A DNA stretch of 43,502 nt, taken from NCBI RefSeq assembly GCF_947495845.1, contig NZ_CANMAO010000034.1:1-43502 (forward strand), in the 5' to 3' direction. The stretch is from an uncultured Endozoicomonas sp. Its GTDB lineage: Bacteria > Pseudomonadota > Gammaproteobacteria > Pseudomonadales > Endozoicomonadaceae. Both the position numbers and the translations under genes were made by a program. Positions 8,002 through 15,980 of the stretch are shown here, one piece after another (position 1 is the first letter of the stretch; every line of letters begins with the position of its first letter). The notes below the pieces were generated by a model that had not been told where the DNA came from, searched no databases, and saw nothing but the letters and a program-made list of their open reading frames with translations.

Positions 8002-9150
8002 ATGTCCATCGAGCAACAAGTCACTGAGTGGCGCCAACATATCCACAAACATCCTGAGTTCGGTTTTGAAGAAGTGAAAACCGCCGCCATGGTTGCGGAT
8101 AAGCTGGAATCTTTCGGTATCGAAGTGCACCGCAATATCGGCAAAACCGGTGTCGTCGGTATTCTTAAATGTGGTAACAGTGATCGCTCTATCGGCTTGC
8201 GTGCGGATATGGATGCTCTGCACATTAAGGAACAAAACGCCTTTGGGCATGCGTCAGTCAATGAAGGCGTAATGCACGCCTGTGGTCACGATGGTCACAC
8301 GGCTATGCTGCTGGGTGCTGCTCACGAGCTGGCGCAGAAGCGTAATTTTGATGGTACGGTGTACTTTATTTTCCAGCCAGGTGAAGAGCATGGTGTGGGT
8401 GCCAAAGCCATGATCGAAGATGGTCTGTTTACCCGCTGGAAGATTGATGCTGTTTATGCCATGCATAATTTGCCGGGCATTCCGGAAGGGCATTTCATGA
8501 CTCGCTCTGGTTCTATTATGGCCAGCGAAAGTAGTTTTGAAATTAATGTTTATGCCACTGGCGGCCATGCGGCGTTACCTCATATGGGTACAGACCCGAT
8601 CGTGGTTGGCGCACAGATAGTTACTGCGCTGCAAACCATTGTCTCCCGTAATCTGAGTGCTATTCACGAAACTGCAGTGTTGTCTGTCACTGAATTCGCA
8701 ACCAACGGTACCGTAAACGTTATTCCATCTTCTGTGACCATTAAAGGCGACACTCGTTGCTTTACTGATGAATCACTGAACAAAATCGAAAAAGCCATTG
8801 AGCGTATTGTGGCTGGTCAGTGTCAGTCTGCCGGAGTGGATTACAGTTACCACTTTAACAACAGCTTCCTCTCCACCATTAATACTGCCGCTGAAACCGA
8901 GCATGCTGTGAATGCCGCCCGTAAAGTGGTGGGTGAAGAGCGCGTTAATGGTCAGTGTGAACCCTTTACCATCAGTGAAGATTTTTCCTTTATGCTCCGC
9001 CAGGTGCCAGGCTGCTATGTTCTGGTAGGTAACGGCGATGATGAGAAAGGTGGCACGGCACTGCATAACCCATTGTACGATTTCAACGACAATATTCTGA
9101 TGAAGGGCGTTAACTACTGGCAGGCTCTGGTGGAAACACAGTTGTCCTGA
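8002..9150 (+). CDS. M20 family metallo-amidohydrolase (hippurate hydrolase-like)
   Basis: This 382-residue M20D amidohydrolase removes acyl groups from N-acyl amino acids or hydrolyses related amides. Metal-binding motifs are present: LRADMDALHI (about 73-82), HACGHDGHTAML (about 91-102, with the family cysteine) and GEEHGVGAKAMIEDG (about 127-141). A dimerisation-domain insertion follows at about 180-290. The product is probably cytoplasmic because no signal peptide is visible. It lies directly after a terminator and before the LysR gene. In ectoine clusters a deacylase (EutE/DoeB) occupies a similar place, so it may release an acyl group after the M24 step. The specificity is unknown. Confidence 0.85.
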   Translation: MSIEQQVTEWRQHIHKHPEFGFEEVKTAAMVADKLESFGIEVHRNIGKTGVVGILKCGNSDRSIGLRADMDALHIKEQNAFGHASVNEGVMHACGHDGHTAMLLGAAHELAQKRNFDGTVYFIFQPGEEHGVGAKAMIEDGLFTRWKIDAVYAMHNLPGIPEGHFMTRSGSIMASESSFEINVYATGGHAALPHMGTDPIVVGAQIVTALQTIVSRNLSAIHETAVLSVTEFATNGTVNVIPSSVTIKGDTRCFTDESLNKIEKAIERIVAGQCQSAGVDYSYHFNNSFLSTINTAAETEHAVNAARKVVGEERVNGQCEPFTISEDFSFMLRQVPGCYVLVGNGDDEKGGTALHNPLYDFNDNILMKGVNYWQALVETQLS

Positions 9151-9233
9151 TTGGTTCCTATCTCAATCTTCCCGCGTCTTTCGGTTCTTATTGGAATTAC
9201 TGGCGCGGGAATTCGTCATACAGACTAACGCCC

Positions 9234-10181
9234 ATGCATATCACCCTTCGGCAGCTGGAAATTTTCAAAGCAGTTGCACAATCTGGCCGTGTCACCATTG
9301 CTGCAGAAAAGCTCTTTATCTCACAACCCGCCGCCAGTATGGCATTGGCCGAGCTGGAGAAACATCTTGGGTCGTTGTTTGATCGTACCCAGGGTGCAGG
9401 GCTGAAACTGAACGACTCTGGACGAGCACTTTTACCCCGAGCCTGTGAACTGCTCGACAGAGCCAAAGAGCTGGAAACCGAATATAACGTTACAGGGGCG
9501 TACAGTTCAGGCGCTTTAATACTCAATGCCAGCTCCACCATTGGCAACAATGTCATGCCGAGAATCATTAACCGTTATCAGGAAGCAAACCCCAATATTA
9601 ATATTGAGCTGAGTATCGAAAACACCCGGGTGATCGAACAACGGCTGTTAGATTTCTCCATCGATATGGGCATTGTGGAAGGCACCTGCATTCATCCGGA
9701 TATTGATGTCACCACCTGGATGGCAGATGAGCTGGTGATTATCTGTCATCCAAAGCATGCTTTGACCGGTTCAAAAGCGGTCACGATGACGGATTTATCT
9801 CAGGAAAAATGGATACTCAGAGAACCGGGCTCCGGTACACGAGAACTGTTTGATGAGATGATTGCCCCGGCCATTGCCTTACCAAGAGTGGGCATGGTGC
9901 TGAACCGGGCAGAAGCGATCAAACAGGCGGTGATGGACGGCGTTGGTATCGCCTGTATTTCGAAAATAGCGGCGCAGTCCTCGTTGGATGCCGGTCAGGT
10001 AACCTTGATTGATGTAGCCGGATTAAATCTGAAACGGCACTTCTATTTATTGACTCATAAGAAACGATACAAGAGTAATGTGTTGAACAGGTTATGTGGT
10101 TTTCTTCTGGAAGATCCCTTGGTGGTTAGTCAACCTACAAAGGTTGCATTAGAGGCATCAAATTCAACCCGTACCCGGTAA
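9234..10181 (+). CDS. LysR-family transcriptional regulator (YeiE-like)
   Basis: This 315-residue protein has a winged HTH at residues 1-60 (MHITLRQLEIFKAVAQSG, ISQPAASMALAELEKHLG) and an effector-binding domain from about 90. The HTH resembles the YeiE/CysB-like branch. It closes the plus-strand catabolic arm, 83 bases after the M20 gene and in the same orientation, so it is a plausible second regulator of the cluster. The last 20 residues extend into a repeat-rich zone and may be degenerate. Confidence 0.88.
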   Translation: MHITLRQLEIFKAVAQSGRVTIAAEKLFISQPAASMALAELEKHLGSLFDRTQGAGLKLNDSGRALLPRACELLDRAKELETEYNVTGAYSSGALILNASSTIGNNVMPRIINRYQEANPNINIELSIENTRVIEQRLLDFSIDMGIVEGTCIHPDIDVTTWMADELVIICHPKHALTGSKAVTMTDLSQEKWILREPGSGTRELFDEMIAPAIALPRVGMVLNRAEAIKQAVMDGVGIACISKIAAQSSLDAGQVTLIDVAGLNLKRHFYLLTHKKRYKSNVLNRLCGFLLEDPLVVSQPTKVALEASNSTRTR

Positions 10182-10218
10182 CCTATACCCAAAGGATTTC
10201 AAGTTGCTACGCGGCTGA

Positions 10219-10273
10219 CAATGGCTTTGTAACGCCCCTGAAAAAGATGAGCCACTCTGCCGTACTTCCGGTT
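10219..10273 (-). pseudogene. Fragment of RAYT transposase
   Basis: This 55-base stretch matches the internal part of the intact RAYT transposase gene at about 22858-22912 (shared CCTGAAAAAGATGA and TGCCGTACTTCCGGTT) with a few differences. The match stops exactly where a nucleotidyltransferase fragment begins. It is a broken, non-functional piece. Confidence 0.75.
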
Positions 10274-10422
10274 GAAGAAGCACTTGAAAAACTCATGCTG
10301 CCCTATGAATTTGACCTATCCATCCTCGAAACCATTGAAACCAAAAACCTGCCAGGGCACATCGAGCGGGTTGGAAAAGTGGTTTATGAACGAACCAGTA
10401 TTCATGATGGGCGAACCCACTA
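10273..10422 (+). pseudogene. Truncated MNT nucleotidyltransferase (antitoxin) tail
   Basis: This open stretch reads EEALEKLMLPYEFDLSILET and onward to a stop. It closely matches the C-terminal half of the intact MNT gene at 21175-21498 (EEALEELMLPYQFDLSILET). The N-terminal half with the GS...DXD active site is missing. It is fused directly to the RAYT fragment, so the junction is a recombination scar. The homology continues beyond the stop into a long copy of the R repeat, exactly as after the intact gene, so the ancestral unit was MNT tail plus repeat. Confidence 0.8.
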
Positions 10423-10435
10423 AACAAGATGTTTT

Positions 10436-10539
10436 GCGAGCTTAAATAAAGCACTGATCAGCTGAGGGTAAGGTAAATAGAGCATGTCATTTATAGACGA
10501 CAATGAGCATGCATGATGAAAGACCTGATCCTTGTTTTT
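10436..10539 (+). repeat. R repeat, long form (copy 1)
   Basis: The roughly 100-base sequence from GAGCTTAAATAAAGC through TTTATAGACGACAATGA to the core ATGATGAAAGACCTGATCC is repeated downstream of the intact MNT gene at 21517-21612. The core here is degenerate (ATCCTTG for ACCCCGG). It supplies the start codon and first residues of the usher fragment that follows. Confidence 0.85.
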
Positions 10540-10944
10540 CTTGTTTTTACTGCCGGGCAGACACTGTATAGCTTTGATGAACGGGAAAAGGCCGTGACGT
10601 TATATCCCGGTAATGTGGTCACGCTGGATTGCGAAGCGATTCCGTTGCAGCTGCTGTTTGGTCGACTGCTGTTTAATGGTCAGCCCCTGGAAGGTGCGCG
10701 CATTAATGGCGGTTTGTACCCCGGCAGTACCGATGACCTCGGCATGTTTCAGTTGGAAACTCGTTCGGATGTGGGTAATCTTCAGGTCGAGCTCGATAAT
10801 GGCTGGATTTGCACGTTACCTGTTAAACCATTAGACAGTGGTTATGTATTGCGAATAGGGAATGTTGAGTTGGCTGAAGTCCAGTGTACGCCATTGCTGG
10901 AAGGTCCGTTGGCGGTGAGTCAGCGGGATGATGTTGATACGTAA
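10513..10944 (+). pseudogene. C-terminal fragment of CS1/alpha-type fimbrial usher
   Basis: This is a 143-residue frame. From about residue 27 it reads like the carboxy-terminal plug or E-set domain of CS1-type ushers (LYPGNVVTLDCEAIPLQL, GRLLFNGQPLEGARINGG, DDLGMFQLET, GWICTLPVKP). Full ushers are about 800 residues or more, so the beta-barrel is gone. The start ATG and the hydrophobic leader MMKDLILVFLVFTAG come from an R repeat copy, giving an accidental signal-peptide-like N-terminus. A tip-adhesin-like gene follows, as in CS1 operons (usher then CooD). Whether the fragment is expressed is unknown; I regard it as debris. Confidence 0.65.
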
Positions 10945-10950
10945 GATCTT

Positions 10951-11014
10951 TGCAACGCAGTCAGAGATCCTGATCAATGAGTCAGAAAATATGATTTCAT
11001 ATGGCTGAGTACTT
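10951..11014. repeat. Half copy of MITE-like element B
   Basis: The segment TGCAACGCAG...GAGTCAGAAAATATGATTTC...GAGTACTTA matches, in reverse complement, the left half of the complete inverted-repeat element at 37919-38081. Only one terminal inverted repeat is present. It lies between the usher fragment and the adhesin gene. Confidence 0.75.
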
Positions 11015-11079
11015 ATAAGTAATACAACGTCCCTCATCAGCAAAGGGAATTAACTTTACGAACCATTGGCAGGTGTACA

Positions 11080-11954
11080 GTGCAAGCAGTAAGAAAAAGC
11101 TCTGGGGGGGAGAAGTGGCAGCGATTTAATCAAACTATCTTCGCTTTTGTTGTGGCAATTGTTGTGGCAATGGGAGTAAGTAATGCTGCTATTGCAGACA
11201 ATGACTGCAATAGTTCTAATTGCGCCAATAATGACAACTACTGGATAAAAATAAAAAGACTGCCGAATATTGAACTACCGGACTGGGGTGGTGAAAGTTA
11301 TTCATCCGGAAACTCTTTGGTTGGTAGTGGTAAGCAGTTCTGCACTATTGCCTATCTTGAAGGTCGGCCTCGTACTATGTTTGATCCCATCACTTTCATC
11401 GACGGGACTGTGTCAGGCGGCTCGTTCGCTCTGGAAAATGGCAGTTCATCAATACCGGTGACTCTCATTATTGATAATGTTGCTAATAAAGCAGAGCAGC
11501 AGAAGCAAACCTATCAACCAGGCAGCACGGTCACACTAAACGGGGATAACGCCTATGATCAGTGCAAAGATAATGAGCTCATCTTATCGGTGGGAGTTTT
11601 AAAAGAGCATATTCTGAGTACCGGAAAGACCGGCACTTATCGGGGAGTGTCCGGTTCAATTTAGAAGCAATAAGCAAGGTAGCTGAAGAGGTTCAATACA
11701 CAAAACGTTATGCCCTGAAGAACGGAGCAGGCAATTATATCGAATACACACTCTCCGTCAGTGATTCCAAAGGGGTAACTCGACATTTCATAGATAATTA
11801 CGATCCGAGAAAATGGGGGTTCACACCAACGAACCAATTTCAGTGCCAGTCACACACATCACCCAATATGACGCTCAATATCACTACAGACACTATTAAT
11901 GGGGCCACTGGCACCTATAGCGATACAATGACGTTTACTGTTGCAACCTATTAG
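11080..11954 (+). pseudogene. Frameshifted fimbrial tip-adhesin-like gene
   Basis: A GTG start gives a 194-residue product with a good signal peptide (IFAFVVAIVVAMGVSNAAIA, then DNDCNSSNC), which stops at 11664. The minus-one frame continues openly from about 11640 to a stop at 11952-11954 and ends SGTYSDTMTFTV-like (ATGTYSDTMTFTVATY), a typical final strand of spore-coat-U or pilin-like domains. Adding one G to the GGGG run at 11642-11645 would restore a protein of about 291 residues with two such domains (GTYRGSVRFNLEA at the end of the first). It follows an usher C-terminus, as tip adhesins do in CS1-type operons. This may be a mutation, a slippage-switched gene or a sequencing error. Confidence 0.6.
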
Positions 11955-11967
11955 GCTTTGTGGGCAA

Positions 11968-12264
11968 TTAAACTTCTGCCTCTACACCCTGACCGCTAAA
12001 CAACGTCTTTGGATATTCAACCCCACAAAAATCAAACCGCGCCTTCACCGCCAGACTATAGGCTTCAGCAGGCGTACGAATACCGTTGGTGTAGGAAAAT
12101 ATTTTGAACCGCTGTACTCCATCGGCACTGATATTCTCTTTGAACAGACGTTTTTTATCCACATGATAGATGCCGGGGACTTCCGACTCTGAGCGTTTAA
12201 TCAGACAAAATACATCATCAGGACGCAGGAAAGTTTTAAACAGCTTGTTGATAGTGTTATCCAC
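11968..12264 (-). CDS. Hypothetical small protein downstream of uppS-like gene
   Basis: This is a 98-residue frame beginning at GTG (VDNTINKLFKTFLRPDDVF) about 55 bases after the stop of the prenyltransferase gene on the same strand, probably in one operon. The composition is protein-like (KRSESEVPGIYHVDKKRLF, SYTNGIRTPAEAYSLAVKA) and differs from the antisense frame of uppS further upstream, which favours the GTG start. I see no signal peptide or membrane segment and do not recognise the family. The start lies within the DnaA-box-like palindrome, so expression control there is possible. Confidence 0.5.
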   Translation of the reverse strand: MDNTINKLFKTFLRPDDVFCLIKRSESEVPGIYHVDKKRLFKENISADGVQRFKIFSYTNGIRTPAEAYSLAVKARFDFCGVEYPKTLFSGQGVEAEV

Positions 12265-12326
12265 GGAAATTGTGGATAACCTCTGATAAGGCCGCCATGC
12301 AAGTGATGGCTGTTTGCAGTTATCCA
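12257..12326. other. Cluster of DnaA-box-like sites
   Basis: Within 70 bases there is a palindrome TTATCCAC-ggaaatt-GTGGATAA (one arm reads TTATCCACA on the minus strand, the perfect DnaA box) and a third TTATCCACT. This could be chance, a DnaA-titrating site or an operator. Nothing else origin-like (AT-rich unwinding region or dnaA/dnaN neighbours) is present. Confidence 0.4.
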
Positions 12327-13036
12327 CTCCTGCCAAAGCGGCGGTTGCGCTGCTGAAAGTCTGCAATGGCAAGATCAAGATCGTCCGCCGTGAAATCAGG
12401 CCACAGGGTATCGCAGAAGTGAAACTCGGCATAAGCGCATTGCCATAATAAAAAGTTACTGATGCGCTTTTCGCCACTGGTGCGAATTAAAAGATCAACT
12501 GCTGGCGCACCGGCAGTTGCCAGAAACTCTTCAACCTGTGCTGGTTGAATGCTCTCCGGATCCAGATCCTGCGCTTTAATCACGGCCGCAAGTTTGCGAA
12601 ACGCCTGTGTAATATCCCATTGGCCGCCGTAGTTTGCTGCCACCATTAAGGTTAAACGACGACAATCTTTTGTTGTTTCTTCGCAATGCTCAATCGCTGC
12701 TTGAATTTTTGGGCTGAACGCCGAGCAATCGCCCAATACTTTCAGGCGTATGTCGTGTTCTTTTAATCTGCCCGTTTCACGTTCAAGCGCGTGAAGAAAT
12801 AGCGACATTAACCCACTTACTTCCTCTTCTGGCCGACGCCAGTTTTCGCTGGAAAATGCGAACAGAGTCAGATAAGGCACGCCCACTTCGCCACAACGTT
12901 TGATGACTTCCCTAACGGTTTTGATCGCGGCTCGATGACCAGAAAGTGCCGGCAATAAACTACGCCGAGCCCAGCGATTGTTGCCGTCCATAATAATCGC
13001 AATATGGTCAGGCAGGGTCGGAGCAAGTTCTGTCAT
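12320..13036 (-). CDS. uppS: Undecaprenyl-diphosphate synthase homologue
   Basis: This 238-residue cis-prenyltransferase makes the C55 undecaprenyl diphosphate that carries glycans across the inner membrane. Hallmarks are IAIIMDGNNRWA with catalytic Asp (about 17), SGHR, LTLFAFSSENWRRP, AANYGGQWD and the C-terminal LIRTSGEKRISNFLLWQ. It is not in the usual frr-uppS-cdsA-dxr setting but beside a polysaccharide locus. It could be an extra, locus-dedicated copy that increases lipid carrier supply; that is inference. I chose the ATG at 13036; a TTG 21 bases upstream is also possible. Confidence 0.9.
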   Translation of the reverse strand: MTELAPTLPDHIAIIMDGNNRWARRSLLPALSGHRAAIKTVREVIKRCGEVGVPYLTLFAFSSENWRRPEEEVSGLMSLFLHALERETGRLKEHDIRLKVLGDCSAFSPKIQAAIEHCEETTKDCRRLTLMVAANYGGQWDITQAFRKLAAVIKAQDLDPESIQPAQVEEFLATAGAPAVDLLIRTSGEKRISNFLLWQCAYAEFHFCDTLWPDFTADDLDLAIADFQQRNRRFGRSG

Positions 13037-13142
13037 GGTAATAAAGGTAGGTGACAATAATTGGAAAGAACCCGCAAGTGTTTGGGTTGTAGCGGAAAGC
13101 AGGATTCAGCTCCCGGAAAAAGGGAGCCGGATCCTGTCAAAA

Positions 13143-13679
13143 TCAGTTGGTTGGGCTAACAGATGTTGGCTTGTCGTTAGAACCGCCAGTATTGACCTGT
13201 GGAGGCGGTGGAATGTTAGCGGCAGGCGCTTGAGTTTGTTCTGCTTCCAGATTTTTCTGTTTGTCTTTCTGGTTATTAGCCAGCTTCTGCTGTTCAGCCT
13301 TGTTGGCAGCGGTATTGGCTGCACTCACAACAGCTTGCTGTGCAGCAGGGTTGTCTGCCAACTGTGCAGTGGCTGCTTTGGTGATGCTCGCTTTCTGGGC
13401 CGGTGCCGCACTGACAGCTGCCGTCACAATTTGCACCGCCTGTTCAGGGTAGGCGGCAACTGCCGCACTGATCAGGGCATTCAAAAGCTGTGGGCTCTGT
13501 TCTAACTGAAGCGCGGCATCAGAAATCAACGCTTCGATAGACATGCTCTGACTCTGGGTCGCCTTGGCCAGGGCTTCAGCAGCGGGCATACGGGTAAGGT
13601 CGGTAGCCAGGTCTGCCTGAGCCATTCCTGTCATTGCTGACAGTGTCAGAACGGTGGCTGCAATAAACTGTTTGTTCAT
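13143..13679 (-). CDS. Exported Ala/Gln-rich hypothetical protein
   Basis: This 178-residue protein has a clear signal peptide (MNKQFIAATVLTLSAMTGMAQA, cleavage near residue 22). The mature part is largely helical and Ala-rich (VTAAVSAAPAQKAS, VVSAANTAANKAEQQ), followed by a disordered Gln/Pro/Asn tail (IPPPPQVNTGGSNDK). It is probably periplasmic. It lies between the prenyltransferase and the polysaccharide export module and is transcribed away from the latter. I do not recognise a family. Confidence 0.65.
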   Translation of the reverse strand: MNKQFIAATVLTLSAMTGMAQADLATDLTRMPAAEALAKATQSQSMSIEALISDAALQLEQSPQLLNALISAAVAAYPEQAVQIVTAAVSAAPAQKASITKAATAQLADNPAAQQAVVSAANTAANKAEQQKLANNQKDKQKNLEAEQTQAPAANIPPPPQVNTGGSNDKPTSVSPTN

Positions 13680-13991
13680 GGATATCCTTTCGATGTCATC
13701 GATTCAGGAGCAGGCCATACCGGAATTACTGAATTCAACCCGTATTGCCACGATAAATAAATATTGTTTACGGTATTTCACGAAATTAAAAAACCGTACA
13801 ATAACCAACTGGAAATTATATTGACATGATCTTTATAATACAATCCGTGTCGTACAGTAAGCAGGGTTCGATATTCACCCTGATTCTTGCAAAAGTACTG
13901 TCTCGCCGTTTCGACATCAAACTGTACGGCTGGAGCTGAATCGTGTAAATGCCAACATCGGCGGTCATTCAAAGACAACAGGGTAATTTTA
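13680..13991. promoter_or_regulatory. Divergent intergenic region before the export module
   Basis: This 310-base gap separates the exported Ala-rich protein gene and the outer-membrane barrel gene, which are transcribed in opposite directions. It is AT-rich around 13755-13850 (TAAATAAATATTG, TATTGACATGATCTTTATAAT). TTGACA-like at 13822 followed about 18 bases later by TATAAT-like sequence is a plausible promoter for the export operon. Confidence 0.4.
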
Positions 13992-15221
13992 ATGAAGGGG
14001 TTTAACGTTAATCATCTGGCTATCGCCATCGCACTGGCCGGTTACGGTACCAATGCTGTCGCAGCAACGGGTGTAGAAGACGCTGGTCATATTGATCTGG
14101 GGCCAGTAGAAATGACACCAATGGCAACACTGGGTGTTGGTCACGACGATAACGTATACCGTGAGGGTGAAGGTGACCTGGCAGATAAAAGCTCTACGGT
14201 TTATAAGCTGGATGCGTCTGCAGGCTTCAAGGCTCAGCAGGGTCTCAGCACCTACGAAACCACTCTGGCGGCTAAAAGAACCTCTTTCTCCAGCCAGTCT
14301 GACGCCGGTTTTACCGACTTCGGCATCACCGGTAAAATCCATGAAGACATCAACAGCCGTAACCGACTGGATGTGGACTTTGATCTCGGCCGCTATCACG
14401 ATACTGGCTCTACAGTAGACGGTGCTACAGACAAAAGCGCGCCGGAATACACTCGCACCAAAGGTGGTCTGAAATACGGCTTTGGTGGTATGGATGCCAT
14501 GTTCCGTGCAGACGTGTTCGGCAACTACAACAAGCAAAAATACCAGAAGACCAAAGGCATTGTTGAAGGCAGCAACCGTAAAACCACCGAATACGGCACC
14601 ACTGGCTACTACCGCTTTATGCCAAAAACTGACGTTCTGCTGGAAATCAAAGAACGTAAGCTGGATTACACCGCCGCTAACGAAGACGGTTATGACGTTA
14701 CCAGTTATCTGGTTGGTCTGAACTGGGAAGCTACTGGCAAAACCACGGGCTACGCTAAATTTGGTCGTCGTGAGCGTGACAGTCAGGTACCTGGCGTCAA
14801 AACCGAAGGCTTTAACGGTTGGGAAGTGGGTGTGAGCTACATGCCGGTTGATCACTCTGTATTCCAGCTGAGTACAACCCGTGACTACGGCTTCGACTCC
14901 GAAAACCCGGATCAAAACAACACCTTGTTCACCAAAGGCACAACCTCCACTCTGAGCTGGAACCATCAGTGGACTGGTAAGATCAGCACCAATGCTGGCT
15001 ATACCTACACCAATGACGACATCGAAAATCGCGTCGGTGTGCTGCAGAAAACCCGTACTGTGAAACAGTTCAATCTGGGCGTTGACTGGAACGTGATGCG
15101 AAATGCTACGGTATCACTGTCTTACCAGAACACTGACCGCAACGAATCCGCAAAAGCATCCAATGATTTGGACAGCTACAAGCGTAATGCCTACATGCTG
15201 ACAGGCACTATCGCCCTGTAA
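13992..15221 (+). CDS. Outer-membrane beta-barrel protein of polysaccharide locus
   Basis: This 409-residue protein has a signal peptide (MKGFNVNHLAIAIALAGYGTNAVAA). The mature protein is made of alternating aromatic/polar strands typical of BBP2-type outer-membrane barrels found in exopolysaccharide clusters (GYYRFMPKTDVLLEIKERKL, GLNWEATGKTTGYAKFGRRE, final strand NAYMLTGTIAL). It precedes the Wza-like and Wzc-like genes in the same direction. A role as an accessory pore or assembly barrel for glycan secretion is likely by context. The frame is open further upstream to 13887, but only the ATG at 13992 gives a signal peptide. Confidence 0.8.
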   Translation: MKGFNVNHLAIAIALAGYGTNAVAATGVEDAGHIDLGPVEMTPMATLGVGHDDNVYREGEGDLADKSSTVYKLDASAGFKAQQGLSTYETTLAAKRTSFSSQSDAGFTDFGITGKIHEDINSRNRLDVDFDLGRYHDTGSTVDGATDKSAPEYTRTKGGLKYGFGGMDAMFRADVFGNYNKQKYQKTKGIVEGSNRKTTEYGTTGYYRFMPKTDVLLEIKERKLDYTAANEDGYDVTSYLVGLNWEATGKTTGYAKFGRRERDSQVPGVKTEGFNGWEVGVSYMPVDHSVFQLSTTRDYGFDSENPDQNNTLFTKGTTSTLSWNHQWTGKISTNAGYTYTNDDIENRVGVLQKTRTVKQFNLGVDWNVMRNATVSLSYQNTDRNESAKASNDLDSYKRNAYMLTGTIAL

Positions 15222-15256
15222 TCCTGTGCCCGTCACCCGCGATAAACAACGCCTGT

Positions 15257-15288
15257 CACGGGCAGCGGGAGGCGGGAAGCGGACGGCG
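15257..15288 (+). repeat. G-rich short repeat tract
   Basis: The tract GGGCAGCGGGAGGCGGGAAG and its continuation contain several GGG blocks with 4-5 base spacing. Similar tracts occur at 18233, 21815 and 23834. They are possible G-quadruplex or pause-inducing elements. Confidence 0.5.
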
Positions 15289-15381
15289 AAAAACGACAAC
15301 GTGTTTTTAAATCCCACAGGCTGGTATACAATCCGGCCTGTTTTTTATCCCCCTCTTACCATTTTCAGCCGGGTCTTAAGT

Positions 15382-15951
15382 ATGAAACTCGCTATCTTGC
15401 GTAACATCACCTTGCGACTGAAAGCATTACTGGCCTTTGTTCTGGCCATTGGCTTCAGTGGTTATCTGTCCGCTGCGGACAATATGAGCCTTTCCCGCTA
15501 TGAACTGGGTGCTGGCGACAAAATCAGTATCTCTGTCTACGGTGAAGACGACATGGAAAAAGAACTGATCCTTACCGATGCCGGTACCGTCTCTTATCCG
15601 TTTCTGGGAGAGTTCAAAGCCAAAGGCTTAACCGTTGGACAACTGGAGTCGTTAATCACAAAGCGACTGAAAGACGGCTATTTTATAGACCCAAGAGTCA
15701 GCGTCTCCATTAAAGAATACCGAAAATTCTTTGTTTCTGGTGAAGTGAAAAGCCCCGGCGGATTCTCCTTCGAACCGGGCCTGACCCTGGAAAAAGCCGT
15801 CGCCCTGGCAGGTGGATTTACCCAGCGCGCTTCCAAAAGCAACATCATGGTAACCCGGGAAGAAAACGGTAAAGCTACTGAACGAGAATTGTCGTTAAAT
15901 GGTTCTGTGTTACCCGGTGACATTATTGTGATCAAAGAGAGCTTTTTCTAA
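15382..15951 (+). CDS. Wza-like polysaccharide export protein
   Basis: This 189-residue protein has a signal peptide (LKALLAFVLAIGFSGYLSAA). It then has a Poly_export domain (about 40-120: YELGAGDKISISVYGEDDME, GTVSYPFLGEFKAKGLTVGQ) and one SLBB domain (about 122-175: KFFVSGEVKSPGGFSFEPGL). No lipobox cysteine is visible and the C-terminal transmembrane helix of classical Wza is missing, so it is a short, periplasmic-type member. It lies 29 bases upstream of the Wzc-like kinase and forms the export complex with it and perhaps with the beta-barrel upstream. The ATG at 15382 was chosen because it starts the signal peptide. Confidence 0.85.
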   Translation: MKLAILRNITLRLKALLAFVLAIGFSGYLSAADNMSLSRYELGAGDKISISVYGEDDMEKELILTDAGTVSYPFLGEFKAKGLTVGQLESLITKRLKDGYFIDPRVSVSIKEYRKFFVSGEVKSPGGFSFEPGLTLEKAVALAGGFTQRASKSNIMVTREENGKATERELSLNGSVLPGDIIVIKESFF

Positions 15952-15980
15952 ACCTGCCGGCATTTATTGGTACTGAATCC

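Noticed and set aside
12257-12326. Replication origin from DnaA-box-like sites
   Set aside because: Only three sites, no AT-rich unwinding region and no origin-linked genes. Kept only as a DnaA-box-like cluster.
13887-13991. Upstream extension of the beta-barrel gene
   Set aside because: The frame is open, but the added 35 residues are Cys-rich and would bury the clear signal peptide that starts at 13992.
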